Positions 42,910 through 55,900 of a stretch of 64,000 nt of DNA are shown here, one piece after another. The translations under genes were made by a program, and so were the position numbers. Source of the stretch: Papaver somniferum (Eukaryota > Streptophyta > Magnoliopsida > Ranunculales > Papaveraceae); assembly GCF_003573695.1 (NCBI RefSeq), contig NC_039363.1, positions 166,610,747 to 166,674,746 of the forward strand, in the 5' to 3' direction. Each line of letters starts with the position of its first letter. The stretch's first letter is position 1. Below the pieces are notes generated by a model that was not told where the DNA came from, ran no database searches, and saw nothing but the letters and a program-made list of their open reading frames with translations.

Positions 42910-43690
42910 AATATCTGCATGACGGATTATGCATCCGCATGACGGGTTATGCATCAGTGGTATAATTGGCAACGCAATTTGAATATAACATATCTAAAAA
43001 TCTGCGCCTTAGAAATTTACAAATTTTATATTGTTGGAAATCTTTTAAAGAGAGCTACGCAACGAGTACAAACAACAATATCAAATTTTTGTTTTTCACG
43101 AAAAAATTGGAGGAGATCATCGTCTTAGGGAAAATTTTCGAAAACTGACTGCATATTCATTATGCAGCCTCAAAAAAAGATGCATAATACATTATGCAGA
43201 CGCATAATGAATTACGCAACCATTTTCTCGACTGCATAACAAGTTATGCATCTATAACAAGTTATGTAGCCATTGTTTTGGTTGGTTTTAATTCGTACAT
43301 AAAAAATTGATGCATAATGCGTTTTGCATCCATATTTAAATGATGCATATCAGGTTATGCATCCATTTTCTCGATGCATAAAAGATTATGCAATAATTTT
43401 CTCGATGCATAATGCATTATGCAACCGTATTTTGGATGCATATCAGGTTATGCATCCATTTTCTCGACTGCATAACATTTTATGCAGATATTACTATAGG
43501 TGCATGAAAAAATTATGCATTTTTTTTTGTTGGTTTCAATACTAACAAAAAAAATTGGTGCATGACGTGTTATGCAATTATTTTCTAGTATGCATAACAG
43601 ATTATGCATCCATTTTCTCGAATGCATAACAGAGATCATGCAGGTATAAGTATAGCTGCATAACAGATCATGACTGACAAAACCAAACCA
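42910..43690. repeat. Array of palindromic TGCATAA...TTATGCA motifs
   Basis: Some twenty or more copies of TGCATAA/TTATGCA half-sites, many paired as TGCATAAxxxxTTATGCATCC. They are linked by CATTTTCTCGA. Spacing is irregular (about 25-60 bp). Short ORFs here are repeat translations. Confidence 0.85.
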
Positions 43691-43765
43691 AAACAATGCA
43701 TATTCGAGTATATTTGTATTCAATTGATCAGAATCTTACAAATTTATTCATCCGTTGATTAATAA

Positions 43766-43858
43766 CTTCAAGTTATTTATGCAAGTAAATGTAACCCCAT
43801 GTGCAGAGCGACACTTCAAGTTATTTATGCAAGTAAATGTAACCCCATGTACAGCGCG
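43766..43858 (+). repeat. Tandem duplication, about 47 bp
   Basis: ACTTCAAGTTATTTATGCAA through ACCCCATGT[G/A]CAG[A/C]GCGAC occurs twice in succession. Confidence 0.9.
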
Positions 43859-44471
43859 ACGAGACACATATCATTTTTGGCTACTCTTTCATCATCAATA
43901 ACCTATATACGAACAACACAGTACGAAAAATTTAGGTTCATTAATCTTAAAACCACATTCAACGTAAGAAACAAATCTAACCTGTAGGAAAATTAAAACT
44001 CTTTGAGTTCAGCTTTTACAACAACTGATTTCCGAACTCAGACTTTCAGGGCAAATCTAACCTGTAGGAAAATTGAGAATAACCATTAACATTGAGTTCA
44101 TAAATAATTAGCTGTGCTTAGTAAAATTACTTCACGAGATGCCTCCACTCCAGTGATAGAATGCTGGTACATCATAAATAGGATATACTTAACAATAATT
44201 GGGTTGCAAAGTGAATAATTATGTGTTGTGATTCTTGTGAACCAAAACATAAAATGCACTTTCTGGTATTTATACACTGAGTTTTGGTTAATTCATAAAA
44301 AAACAAACTATATATTTTTGTCTTCGTGAATCATGATACATGATCCCTCGTGGGAGATCATGAATCCTTATTGACCTTCTAAAGGAAATGACAACTTAAA
44401 AAATGTAATCCCTGCATTTCCATTCACAAAGAATTGATCTTTAACGGTGATCATAATTGAGATTTCAGAAG

Positions 44472-44688
44472 AAAGGGTTAAATAAAGATTCATACCATGA
44501 ACCATTCCCAAAAGAATAACAACATCAACAATAACATACTAACTTAAGGCTACACAATACCATTAATCTACGGTGTATCAACATCAACATTAATTAAGAA
44601 AGGGTTAAATAAAGATTCATACCATGAACCATTCCCAAAAGAATAACAACATCAACAATAACATACTAACTTAAGGCTACACAATACC
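44472..44688 (+). repeat. Direct duplication, about 92 bp
   Basis: AAGGGTTAAATAAAGATTCA through GGCTACACAATACC occurs at 44472-44566 and 44597-44691, essentially identical, so recent. Confidence 0.9.
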
Positions 44689-44699
44689 CCTTTGATCTT

Positions 44700-45493
44700 T
44701 CTTTCCCAAATCTTCTTCACACCATAAATTATCACCTGCAACCACACAAAAAACCATGGAATCAATTAAAGGAAAAACCAACAATCTAATCATATTAGGA
44801 CATTACTTGGATTACAACATCAAATCCAATTTCAATTTGAATAAAAGCACGGTGTGATACCGTAATCAAATCTCTAATCACCGAGTCATTAGATCGAGAT
44901 CAGAATTATTATTTTTTCGATACTAACAAGAATAATGATCGAATTACAAAGATCAAATTTTTTATTATAATTCTGAACATCAGAAAGAGTTGAAAATTGA
45001 ATGCGGGATGGGATGGAAACAATAAACTCGATCTAAGAAAAAATAGTCGACTGGAAATTTGGAACCAAGAAATCGTTGAAACTAGAAGAAAATCTGTTGA
45101 AAGAAAATCCCAGTTGCTCGTTGAAAGAAATCAGAGCTACTTATCGTCGCCTCTTTATTTCTCACTCATACGTAATGGAAAAGAAATCGGAATATGAAGA
45201 TGTTGAGACTTACCTGTAAATCAAAGCTCAAATGAAGAATTGAGATGAAAGCAGAGGGAAATAAGATCGGGCTTAGTTTTTTTCTTATAAAGTGAGATTT
45301 GGTTTATGTAGATACGAATTGGAGAAGAAGAAGAAAAAAGACCGAAACATGATTTTAGAAATTATGGGTTTGGGAAATATTTTCTCGTAGAGAATGGGTA
45401 CGCGCCTGAGTTTTTATGGGAGTGGGTTTCACAATATCCAAAATCTTAAAAATGGCTGTAGTTTTCGGTAAAAACAACAAAACTAGTCATAAA
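44700..45493. other. Non-coding stretch
   Basis: No supported gene. The ORF at 44997-45197 has no recognisable feature. Confidence 0.4.
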
Positions 45494-45756
45494 AACCCAA
45501 GGTGACCAAACTTGTGGTACAAAAACCCCACTCAAATTTTGGGATCCATTAAAACTCCATCATAAACAAAATTGATACAAAAACCCCAAATTTAAATGTT
45601 GGTTTCATCAAATTTTATTTTGGTTTCATCAAAATAAAATTTGATGAAACCAACATTTAGATTTGGGGCTTTTGTATTAATTTTGTTTTGATGGGGTTTT
45701 TGTGTTACTTTTATTTTGATGGGTTTTTTGTGGAAGGATGGTGATACCTCTGGGTT
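45494..45756. mobile_element. Foldback inverted-repeat element
   Basis: Arms around 45572-45623 and 45630-45690 are almost perfect reverse complements (TTGGTTTCATCAAATTTTAT / ATAAAATTTGATGAAACCAA) with a 6-7-base loop. Weaker pairing continues to AACCCAAGGTGACC and its partner GATACCTCTGGGTT. It could form a hairpin of over 100 bp per side. The superfamily cannot be fixed because no clear target duplication is seen. Confidence 0.7.
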
Positions 45757-46973
45757 ATAACTCGCGGACCGCAAAAACAAACACGCTGTTAGAGTTTGGG
45801 CCTTCAGCGGTTCAGCCTGGCTCGTCTGACCCAGTCCAACACGATTGCATTGCAAAGGGAACAAAACTGACTGGAGTCAACCTGTGTTGAATGAATGCAT
45901 TAAAAAAATGAGATCTTTGGTTTGATGCATTAGTTTCGTTTTCTAATAGATCTTCTTCTCTCTCTCTCTTTTTCTTCTAAATAACTACTTTCTTCATCGT
46001 CATCGTGCAATCGCTATCACGCACAGAGGCGGTTAACTCCTCGCTTCACTAACCACTTGTTTTTGGGTAGTTTCCTCCTCTTATATTTCTCCTTCTCGTT
46101 TCCTTTTTTTGATTGATTCCGTTCGTTTTTCAATATCTAGGGTTTCATATATTTTGTTTTCCTTCTGGTATGTTCATCTCTTTTTCTCCCTCATTCTTCT
46201 GTTACATCTCTATGATTATCATCTGTAATTGATTTCGGATATCTTTTATTTGAATCTCTTTATTATAGTTAGTATTCGGTGGCTGGGTTAATTAATCCTC
46301 AATCTCGTATCTTTTTAGTGGATGGATGGATGGTTCATATTCTGAGTTTGGTTAGTTTTTATTTTTTATTTTGTTGCTCTAATTTGACCTAAATCATTGT
46401 TTGGTTTAATCTTATGTAAATAAAAATCGTACCCTGATGGAATCACTGTGTTGTGAAATTTTTGATTCTATCTTCACTGTTTTTTGCTACTGAATACTGA
46501 TCTGTATGCTTAGTTTAGATTGTATATATATGACGATTTATGTTGCATTGCATTGCATGTATAAATGTGTGTGTGTGTGTGTGTCTATCCTTTGGCTGTC
46601 TTGTACGTTAGATACTTTATTTTGCAACTAGTCCACATTTAGAGTAATATCATTTGCTTGACTAGACACAGATGAGTTTATGGTATTTTAGAAAGTATCT
46701 TTTCCTTTTACAAGCACAAGGAGTGTTCTAGTTATGAATCTCTTTCAGCGATGAGAATCCTGATAAATTTCCATAGTGTGTTTATTTTGATTTTTGTATA
46801 GTTATTACTTTTGTTTCGATTGCTCCAAGATGATACTAAGATCTGCAAGAGTTTCTGTCTGTACCTTTTCACATCTCTCATGTTTTAATAGTGTACCGTG
46901 TACTTAGAATCCCTTGATGTGTCTTAGCCATCACTATCGCTGCTGAACTTGGTAGCCTTACCTAAGGAAATTC
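45757..46973 (+). promoter_or_regulatory. Promoter and 5' leader of the DCD gene
   Basis: CT-rich sequence (TCTTCTTCTCTCTCTCTCTC, 45949-45970) typical of plant 5'-UTRs begins about 1 kb before the start codon. The T-rich sequence from about 46060 onward, with a (TG)n run at 46566-46583, looks like a leader intron. The exact cap site and splice sites are not determined. Confidence 0.45.
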
Positions 46974-49900
46974 ATGGACGTCAAAGGGGATCAGGAGAAA
47001 AGTCATTCCAGAGGCGGTCCTCCCATTTTTGGTGCAATATTCATGTGCAACCGCAGGACAAAACAAGAATGTTTTGAACGATGTCTTTTTGGCCTTCCAT
47101 CTTCTCAAGCATATTTTGTGAATAAAATTAAATATGGAACGGTTTTGTTTCTTTTCGAGTACGAGGAGAGAAAACTTTATGGTGTGTTTCGGGCTAACTC
47201 AGACGGTGCCATGAATATTAAACCAAATGCATTCAAGTCTTCAGGGAAGCAATTTCCTGCTCAGGTCCGTCTTTTAAGTACGCGTTGGACTACTTGAGTC
47301 AGATACCTAAGATCCTCTTACCAATATCCTCTTCGAGTATTTGCTATTCACATGTTCAGAAATGTAAAAACTATGTAATTTACTAGTTTGCCTTTTCATA
47401 TTCAGGTTTCCTTCAGGAGCCAATGGAAATGCCATCCGGTTTCAGAAAGTGAGTTCCGTGATGCTGTTAAAGATAATTACTATACAAAGGAAAAGTTTGG
47501 TTTTGGTCTCTCTGAGGATCAGGTTTGCCTATTTTATATTGTTAGTCATGGAAATTCTGCTGCACAATCTTATCGGATTGCTTCATTAGCATCTAAAACC
47601 TGTTCATCTGAATAAACCTCTTCATCTGAATACAGGTTCACAAGCTGCTGCTTTTGTTTAGCACAAGAATCAAGGATAGCTCACTGCGATCCAAGAGTCT
47701 AACAACTAGCACCGAAGCAATGAGGAAATGTGGGAAATCTGGTTTGGGAACAGTTAGTGTATCTGGGAATGGCAGGAGGGTTGTTACAACTGATAGAGCT
47801 GGGACTGAAGAGGGTAGGGACAACGCCTCAGTCAGAATGAACACGACAGGGTACCGTATGTCGCCTAGGCCTAACCGGATCAGTCATCGCTTGGGAAGTT
47901 CTGAGAAACACTTTCCAAGAAGAGATGATCGTGATAACCAGCTTATGGATGCTTCCTACAACGGTGCTTACATGTCTGAAGATCCACGATATCATCGCTT
48001 GGGAAGTTCTGAAAAACACTTTCCAAGAAGAGATGATTGTGATAACCAGCTTATGAATGCTTCCTACAACGGTGCTTACATTTCTGAAGATCCACGATAT
48101 CATTTTGGAAATTCATCATCACTCAGTGTAGATAACCGCACCACTCCTGCACATGAACATACATCTCATTCCAAGACTTTACCAGATAGTTTCTATCCAG
48201 ATTGTAGAAGCCAGCTGATTCCAGCAACCCACTTAGAACCAGTTAGCTCGGTCGCACCAGATAGTTCCTATGCAGGTTATGGAAGCCAGCTGATTCCAAC
48301 AAGCCACTTAGAACCAGAAAGCTCGATTGTACCAACCGTAAGATTTCATAATCCAAATGCCATTATTGATAACCCTCAAGATTACATACCACTCAAATCT
48401 GATGTTCGAATTCCAGAGTATGGTTATCATGGCAACCAGGACTCAGCTTCCAGTAATTTTGAGATGTACCCTGATCACTTGATACCCGATAACTCTGTAT
48501 CAAGAATGCCTGGTTTAAGAAATGAAATCTTTGAAAGGGAAAATACATTTTCTTTATCCTTCGGCCTGGCTTCAGGTACTGGTGCCTCTCCTGTGCATCA
48601 CCATGGTTGTGTTGGTGAAGGATTACGGTATTGGAAGATGGACACATCAACTGCTCTTCCCCTGGAAATCAATGACAATCCCACCCCTCAGTTGGACTAT
48701 TATTCCCGAGAATCTCAAAAATTGGATCCAGGTGAAAGTCTTAGGTATGATTATTCAACTGAAGACATTAAGGACTATCGGACTCACGTAAGCCTTCGTT
48801 CTGATACTCACAAATCAAGAAGAAGTGTGTTTTCTCGTTTGAATAAGGTTAAAGGCAGCATTACCAAGAATCAGCATAGTAAAGGTAACACTGAAAGTGA
48901 CATGACAGTGGAGCAACTCATGGGTGAATTGCACTATCAGAACAGAACTAGGAAGGAGATGGGAAACTCTGGACAATCTGTTGCTCGTGACGACACTAAC
49001 AGAAATTTTAAACGGCATATTGCTCTGGATGTTGATAACAGAAACACAAAATGGCATACTGCTCGTAATGATGATCTTGGTTGTAGTAAGAAAAACTTAA
49101 GAGGGTCTGTAGATCACGGTAATGATGATCTTGGTGATAGTAAGAAAAACCTAGGACGATTTGCTGTTTGTGATGATGATCGTGATACTAGTAAGAGAAT
49201 CTTAAGGCGATCTTCTTCCCATGATGATGAACGTGATACAAGTAAGGGAAAGTCCAGACAATTTACTGCTAGTGTTGAGGTTCGTGATAATATTAATAAA
49301 AACCCTAATCGCCTTCCTGCTCGTGATGATGATCATGGTAGTAATAAGAAGAACTCTGGACGATGTATTGCTCATGATGATGGTCATGACAGTAATAAAA
49401 AGTTCAAGAAAGCAGTGATTGGAGATGATAATAATCTGGCCAGTGAAGAGGAAAAACTTATGGAAACAGACGGGGAAGAGGCTCCACTAGTCAACTATAA
49501 ACGGCGCAGTGAAACTGGAAAGGGGCAACAGGGAAGTGGGTTGAGAGGATGTGTTAAGGGTTTTGACTCAGAAGTTGTCCCTGGCAAGAAAAGGAAACTG
49601 GTGAGACCGTCATTTGGTTCTGTTGCTGGTGGAGAAGGAAATGGATGCAGAAAAGATGAGTTAGCTCAAGATTTTGGTTGGAAGAGCGTTGGCAAGAGTG
49701 GCAGAGAACTGAAAGGGTCAACTTCCAAGGATGTTGGAACAGGATTGTCCCAAGAAGTGGTTTCTACAGACTGCTTGTTGGAAAGTAGGTTAGATCACGA
49801 TGTGCGAAGTAATAATGGAGATTACAGAGAATGCTCAAACTTAACAGAACAAGAGGTTGGTGATGCTTTGATCAAAACAGCAAGTGAAGGAAAAACAGTT

Positions 49901-51418
49901 GACTTCTGTCCTAGATCTATATCATCCAATGATGGTATGCAAGGGGAAGGGCAGTGTGAAGAAGCCGTTGCCGAAGAGTGTTTGTTGACTGTGCAAACTC
50001 CATTCCAAGTAGCCCTAGTTCGTGCTGAGGGGCAGAATGAAACAGACGAAGGCAGCTCCCATGAAGCACTGCAAGGTCCTGTTGTTGGTTCTGTTAAAAC
50101 TGAGAGTAAAGGAAGCCCTAAAGGTTTTTCTCTTGAGTCCAGTGGTGTCGGGTGCTACAAAGAAGAGGATCCTGTCCCAAAGCTTGGTTCTAGAGACTGC
50201 TGTTCGAACATGGAAGTGGTAACAAAAGATGTTGTGCTCAGTGCTGTGGGTCTTCAAAAAATGGTTGAAGAAAACGTGATAACAGTAGTGCAGGAGCACT
50301 GTCCTTCTGAAAGTGAAAGCAAAAGTAGCATGTTAAATTGCTCTCTTGCCACCAATGCTGTTGAGGATCTTAAAGAGGTTGGTTCTAGAGACTGCTGTTC
50401 GAATATGGAAGGGGTAACAAAAGATGTTGCGTCCAGTGCTGCCGTGGGTCTTAAAAAAATGGTTGAAGAAAACATGATAACAGCAGTGCAGGAGCACGGT
50501 CCTTCCGAAAGTGAAAGCAATAGTAACATGTTAAATTGCTCTCTTGCCACCAATGCTGTTGAGGATCTTAAAGAGGGAAAATCACAAGTACATGTTGCTA
50601 GTGACCACAAGCCAAAAGCGCAATGGTCATTTCAGGATGGCGTGGTTAGTACAGAAGGCTTCAAGCAAACAGCTATGGAAGTTTCAAGTAAAGCACGGCC
50701 AAAGCTTACTGATGGTTGTTTTGGACCTCAAGGTAAAGGACGTGAAGTTGATTTGGCTATTGAACCAAACACCGGTGAGAGTCACAAAGGGAAAGCGCTG
50801 TCCGAAGGACTCATTGCTGAAAACCTCTTATTGAACAGGCAAGGGTTATCTCAAGATACCATGGAAAATTGTGATATATCTCTGCAACAAACAACTAAAA
50901 GAGGCTTAAATATTGCAGCTGAAGAGTTTAGTGGTGATTCTTCTGAAAGTGAGCCCAAAGGGAAAAAAGTTAAAATATATATCAAAAGTACTGGTGAGAC
51001 TCTGCAAAAGGAGGAACCGTCTCAAGAACCTGACGCAAGGGACTCATTGCAACAGTTGGCTGAAGAACCTCCCTTTTGTATTGAGGCTGACAAAGTGAAT
51101 TCTGAAAAAGCTGATGCTATAACTGATGATTCTCTAACATGTGATGGCAGAGAAATTTCTGTAGAATTTAAGTCAAGTAAGCCTGAATTCCATAGTGGAA
51201 AAATTGATAGCAAGAGATTGCTCCACAGCATTCCCTCATCACTTGTCAAGGATGAAACTACTGCCAAGATGGTTGATGAGGATTATGGATGTGAACGCGA
51301 ATGTAAGCCAAAAGTATCATCTGTAACCATGCAGTCTGAATCCGAACAAAGACCATTGAGGAGGGTTAAGAAGGTTCTTAAAAGGGTTAAGAAAGGAACT
51401 AGTAATCCATCTGCATAG
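46974..51418 (+). CDS. DCD (development and cell death) domain protein
   Basis: Three coding exons: 46974-47264, 47406-47522 and 47636-51418, joined in phase 0 at CAG|GT...CAG|G junctions; predicted 1396 aa. Residues about 17-145 form the DCD domain, with its signature motifs visible: GAIFMCNRRTKQECFERCLFGLP (FGLP motif; only key residues cited), TVLFLFEYEERKLYGVF (LFL motif), FPAQV (PAQV motif) and PVSESEF (PLxE-like). DCD proteins are plant-specific and linked to stress, hormone and cell-death responses. The long C-terminus is predicted to be disordered and is Ser/Asp/Lys-rich. It has an in-frame duplicated block of about 39 residues (47890-48110), repeated RDDDxxxxKKN units (48980-49400), a second duplicated block (50187-50575) and a basic C-terminal tail (LRRVKKVLKRVKKG). 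It converges with the coiled-coil gene. Confidence 0.88.
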
Positions 51419-51927
51419 AAAGTATTCTATGCTAGTGAAAAAGCAGGCACCTCATAGAATCCATAGACATCTTTACGTGCTGAATTTTTGAGCAAGTGGT
51501 TACGCAATTTCCAGTTTTTTGTGATCAAAGCAGCTTAAGTTTCCAGACACCTGTGCAAGTAAGATAAAGAGCGGCTTCAGCAGAAGAAAACCTCCTTGGT
51601 GGTCAATTTTTTTGTGGAGCATGTCAGAAAAGATTTTCTTGCAGTCCCTGCTAAGCAAGCTTTGTGGAGAACGTTGGGGAATAATCTTTTACAGGATCCT
51701 TATCTGACAACGCAGCTGCTAACAATGCCAATGCTCTCTATCACCTGGAAGGGATTTCTGTCACCTATTTCAGGGTTTCATTTTGTTGCTAGAAACCTTC
51801 TGTTGCAGGTTCGAGGCTTTGATAAACTGGTGTGCCCAGCCTTTTGTTTATCTTGATTGTTAGGTATCAGCCCCCTGGCATGATGGAGCTGTAAATTCTT
51901 GTATAGGCGTAGAAACTCTAGACTTTT

Positions 51928-51968
<41 letters not shown>
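51419..51968 (+). other. 3'-UTR region of the DCD gene
   Basis: No further domain. The sequence TCTTGTATAGG near 51898 precedes a poly-T run of about 37 bases at the gap edge. Confidence 0.4.
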
Positions 51969-52202
51969 NNNNNNNNNNNNNNNNNNNNNNNNNNNNNNNN
52001 NNNNNNNNNNNNNNNNNNNNNNNNNNNNNNNNNNNNNNNNNNNNNNNNNNNNNNNNNNNNNNNNNNNNNNNNNNNNNNNNNNNNNNNNNNNNNNNNNNNN
52101 NNNNNNNNNNNNNNNNNNNNNNNNNNNNNNNNNNNNNNNNNNNNNNNNNNNNNNNNNNNNNNNNNNNNNNNNNNNNNNNNNNNNNNNNNNNNNNNNNNNN
52201 NN
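51969..52202. other. Assembly gap (N)
   Basis: 234 N. It is bordered on the left by a long T run, suggesting that a homopolymer broke the assembly. Confidence 1.
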
Positions 52203-52963
52203 GGTGGTGGTTTAGGGGGTATGAGATCTGTTAGGATATGTTTTTACATCTCTCCTGCTGCCCATGTAGTCCGACACTCCCTCTCTTCAGTTTTTAACTT
52301 TTCGTTTGTTTTCTTTATGTGCTCTACGTTTTTCTTTATGCAATCTTGGCTATTATTCTCTTGGACTTGTTTCCCATTGGTGTCGTAACAAGGTGTTCTT
52401 ATTAACTAGTTTTTATTTTTTTTTCTCCCGAAAGATGATCGAGTAGACGGGAATTAAAACTAAAAAACGGCATTGACATAAAATTGAATGAGCGAGCATA
52501 ACGAACAACACAAAGTAGTACCAGTACTAGTGGTGGTACTTGCAACGAGTGAGGTGATGTCGGGATGAGCAAGAGAAGATAATGTAGGTTGGTCACGGCA
52601 AATACGAACACATTTCCCCTCTATAATAACACTAATTTCTGGCATTCAGACTATTGTGACTTCGACGTATTAGTAATCTTCAGCAAATTAAGTTGGGGAA
52701 AATAAATGAAGAAACATAGTAGAGCTACATGAAAATAGCAATTTCAAAGTCTTTACTGCAATACAGATTTTTTTAGATACAAACTTGAACCCCAGACAAC
52801 AATTGTATACAGGTATAGGGAATGACTAAAAACAAATTCCCAGACCAACTTCAGGACCTTAAACTCATCACTCCCACACTAACAACAAGCTTTTCATTGC
52901 TGTGCAAAAATCAACAACAGAAACCAAAAAAAATAGGGCCAAGAATACTAAACACCAAGCTTA
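52203..52963. other. Convergent intergenic and 3'-UTR region of the coiled-coil gene
   Basis: No supported gene. It separates the two converging genes and probably holds the minus-strand 3'-UTR. Confidence 0.5.
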
Positions 52964-55900
52964 TTAGTAACGTTTTCCAAGAAAAATGCCAAGGAAAACA
53001 GAGAGAATAGCAACACCGAAGATGAACTGAAGAGTCAGAGCTGGAGAGATTTCATGTTTAGAATGTGTTGAAGCAGACTCAGTTTGAGCAGCAGTAGTAG
53101 ATAATGTTGCTTCTGATTTCTTCTTGCTTTTTCGTTTTGATAGAGACGAGGAGACCGCCGATGATGAATCAAATAGGTCTCTTGATTTCACCTCTATCCC
53201 GTCTTTTGACTCAATTTTTCCTTCCTTACTCTGTAGTCAATAGTCATTTCAGTACAAATGTAATACACGTTTCAAAATAATACTGTCATCTCAGATTAAG
53301 ATCCATTAGTTATAGTCTTTGCAAATAAACGTATTAATAGTTTACCTTATCTTTGGAGATTGTCTCTGCCAACTTCAGTTTGTTCTCAAGTTCTTCAATT
53401 TTCTTCTCTAGGTCAGGAATCCGGATGGATTTTTTCTTCAGATTATCCAATTCCACATAGACTCCTTCATGTTTCTTTATCGCTTCATCCTGCTAGATTA
53501 AGCACATAACTGGACTATTATTCTGGGAAATAAAAGGTTACCTTAGAAATTTAATACAGAGATGCAAGGGATATACTATGTTTGATGAAGTTACTGCCAA
53601 CGCAGTTTTATGTTAAAACTTGCGTGTATTTGTACCTGCTGGTGGTTGCTTACAATCCGTGTCAATGAATTACTAAGTTTCGTGAACAGCTATAAATACA
53701 AAACTGACCTTTTCTAGAGATTTCGTATCAGCAAGTTGTAGTTTCTGCTCTAGTTCTTCAATTTGTTTCTCCAGAAGTCCAACTTGTTGATGCTTGTCTT
53801 CAAGAACTTCAAGTGTGCTTTTCACAGAAGATTCTCTTTCAAACTCTAATTTTGTGTGTGATTCTTTCTGCTCAATTATAATTTCGGATCAATTAGTCAA
53901 TAGTCCAAAATTGCTCAATTTTCTCGGAGGACATCATGACAAACTGATTGCTTAATAATTCTACTTTCAGTAACATTTAGCGGTTAGATATTAAGCTTCT
54001 CTAATTAGTTTTAATCCTAAATAAGAACATTAACTAATATTTACTGTTTGTAATTATGAAGAGGCTGGTCTGGTAATATACTCAAAACTGTTAAGCATTG
54101 TGAGTTAGCATTTTAGCAACTACTAATATGCTCAGAAGACTGTATATAATTTGCACCAGTTACCTGTTCTGCAATGGTGGAATGAGCAACATGTAGTTCT
54201 TCTTGAAGCTGCATTACTTTCTCATGCAAAATATCTCTATCCCGGAGCTTGTGCACATGCTCCTCCAATTTGGTTGTAAGTTCTGCCTCTTTTTCAGCTG
54301 CCGCCATATGAACATTTCCAACCTACACCCAATTAAGTTTGTCTTTATCGTAATTCATCAACTATATGCAAATTTATGATGCTTTTACTAATTTGAATAG
54401 ACCATTGCTACCTCTTCTTTTAGACGATTCTCAGCCGATGTCAATTGCTGCTCGAGTTCCACCACGCGAGCAAGCAACACAGTCATCTCAGAGAGCTCAA
54501 TCTTGAGATTTTCCACCTCAAGCTTTAGAGTGTGCTCTGTTGCCTTCTGTTCATTCAGCTGTCCTTCCATTTGGGCTATGACTGCTCCAAGTTCCTTTCT
54601 TGTATTTTCATATGTTTCATGGATCATATTGTTTTCTTTCATAACTGAAGCTATCTGCAACATAAATAAATAATACTTACATTATTTATCAAGAAAAACC
54701 CAAGAGAAGCAGACATTACGAGTTATCACTCAAAAGAAGAGACGTGATTTCGAGGTGCATCAAACCTGAGATTGTAGCTCTTCTGCTTGAGTTGCCAATT
54801 CTTGGGTCAAATCTTCAATTTTCTTCTTCGAAGAGTTAAGTTCTTCTACTGCTTCATGTTTCTCTACCACAGTCACGGAGAATTTGGTATGCACGTCGTT
54901 CATTTTGCTCTCATATTCAGCGAGGTCTTGCATCTGCTTAAAATTTTTCTCAGCTAACCCTTCACACTCCTTCTCGAATTCAGCACATCGGGTTTGTAAT
55001 TCGGCAGTGCTGCTTTCCATTGATTTGAATTTCAATAGAGCCTCGTCAAGTTGTACCTTTAGACTTTCAGCAACAGCAGATGATTCACCAGCTTGTTCTT
55101 CATGGACTCTTACTCGGATATCAATCTCGTTCAGCTTCTCCTTCAACTCCGTAATTTCTGAATCTTTCTCTATGATTCTCTGAAGAGCCTCTTGTAACTG
55201 CGTCTCAAATTCCTTGGCACGTGATTCAGTTGCTGAGTGTAGTTCAAAGGATCTAGAGTGCTGGTCTGTTAATTCAGCGACCGTATTAATGTGAGAAGCC
55301 AACTTTTGAGATGTGGCTTCCTTCTCAGCATGAGCTGAGTGTAGCTTTTCTGCTTGAGTTGCCAATTCTTGGGTCAAATCTTCAATTTTCGTCTTCAAAG
55401 AGTTAAGTTCTTCTACTGCTTCATTTTTATCTACCACAGTCGCAGACACTTTGTTATGCAGGTCGCTCATTTTTCCCTCATATTCGGCGAGTTCTTGCGT
55501 CTGCTTAAAATTTTTCTCAGCTAACGCTTCACACTCCTTTTCGAATTCAGCACATCGGGTTTGCAACTCTCCAGTGCTACTTTCCATTGATTTGAATTTC
55601 GAAAGAGCCTCTTCTAGTTGCGCCTTTAGACTTTCAGCAACAGCAGATGATTCATTAGCTTGTTCTTCATGGACTCTTACTCGGATATCAAACTCGTTCA
55701 GCTTCTCCTTCAACTCCTTAACTTCCGAATCTTTCTCTGTGATTCTCCCAAGAGCCTCTTGTAACTGCGTCTCAACTTCCTTGGCCCGTGATTCAGTTGC
55801 TGAGTGTAGTTCAAAGGATCTAGTGTGCTGGTCTGTTAATTCAGCAACTGTATTAATGTGAGAAGCCAACTTTTGAGATGTGGCCTCCTTCTCAGCATGA

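Noticed and set aside
51596..51856. 86-aa ORF downstream of the DCD gene
   Set aside because: Lies in the probable 3'-UTR with no domain or independent gene signals.
51899..52234. ORF spanning the N gap
   Set aside because: Mostly undefined residues; no evidence of coding.
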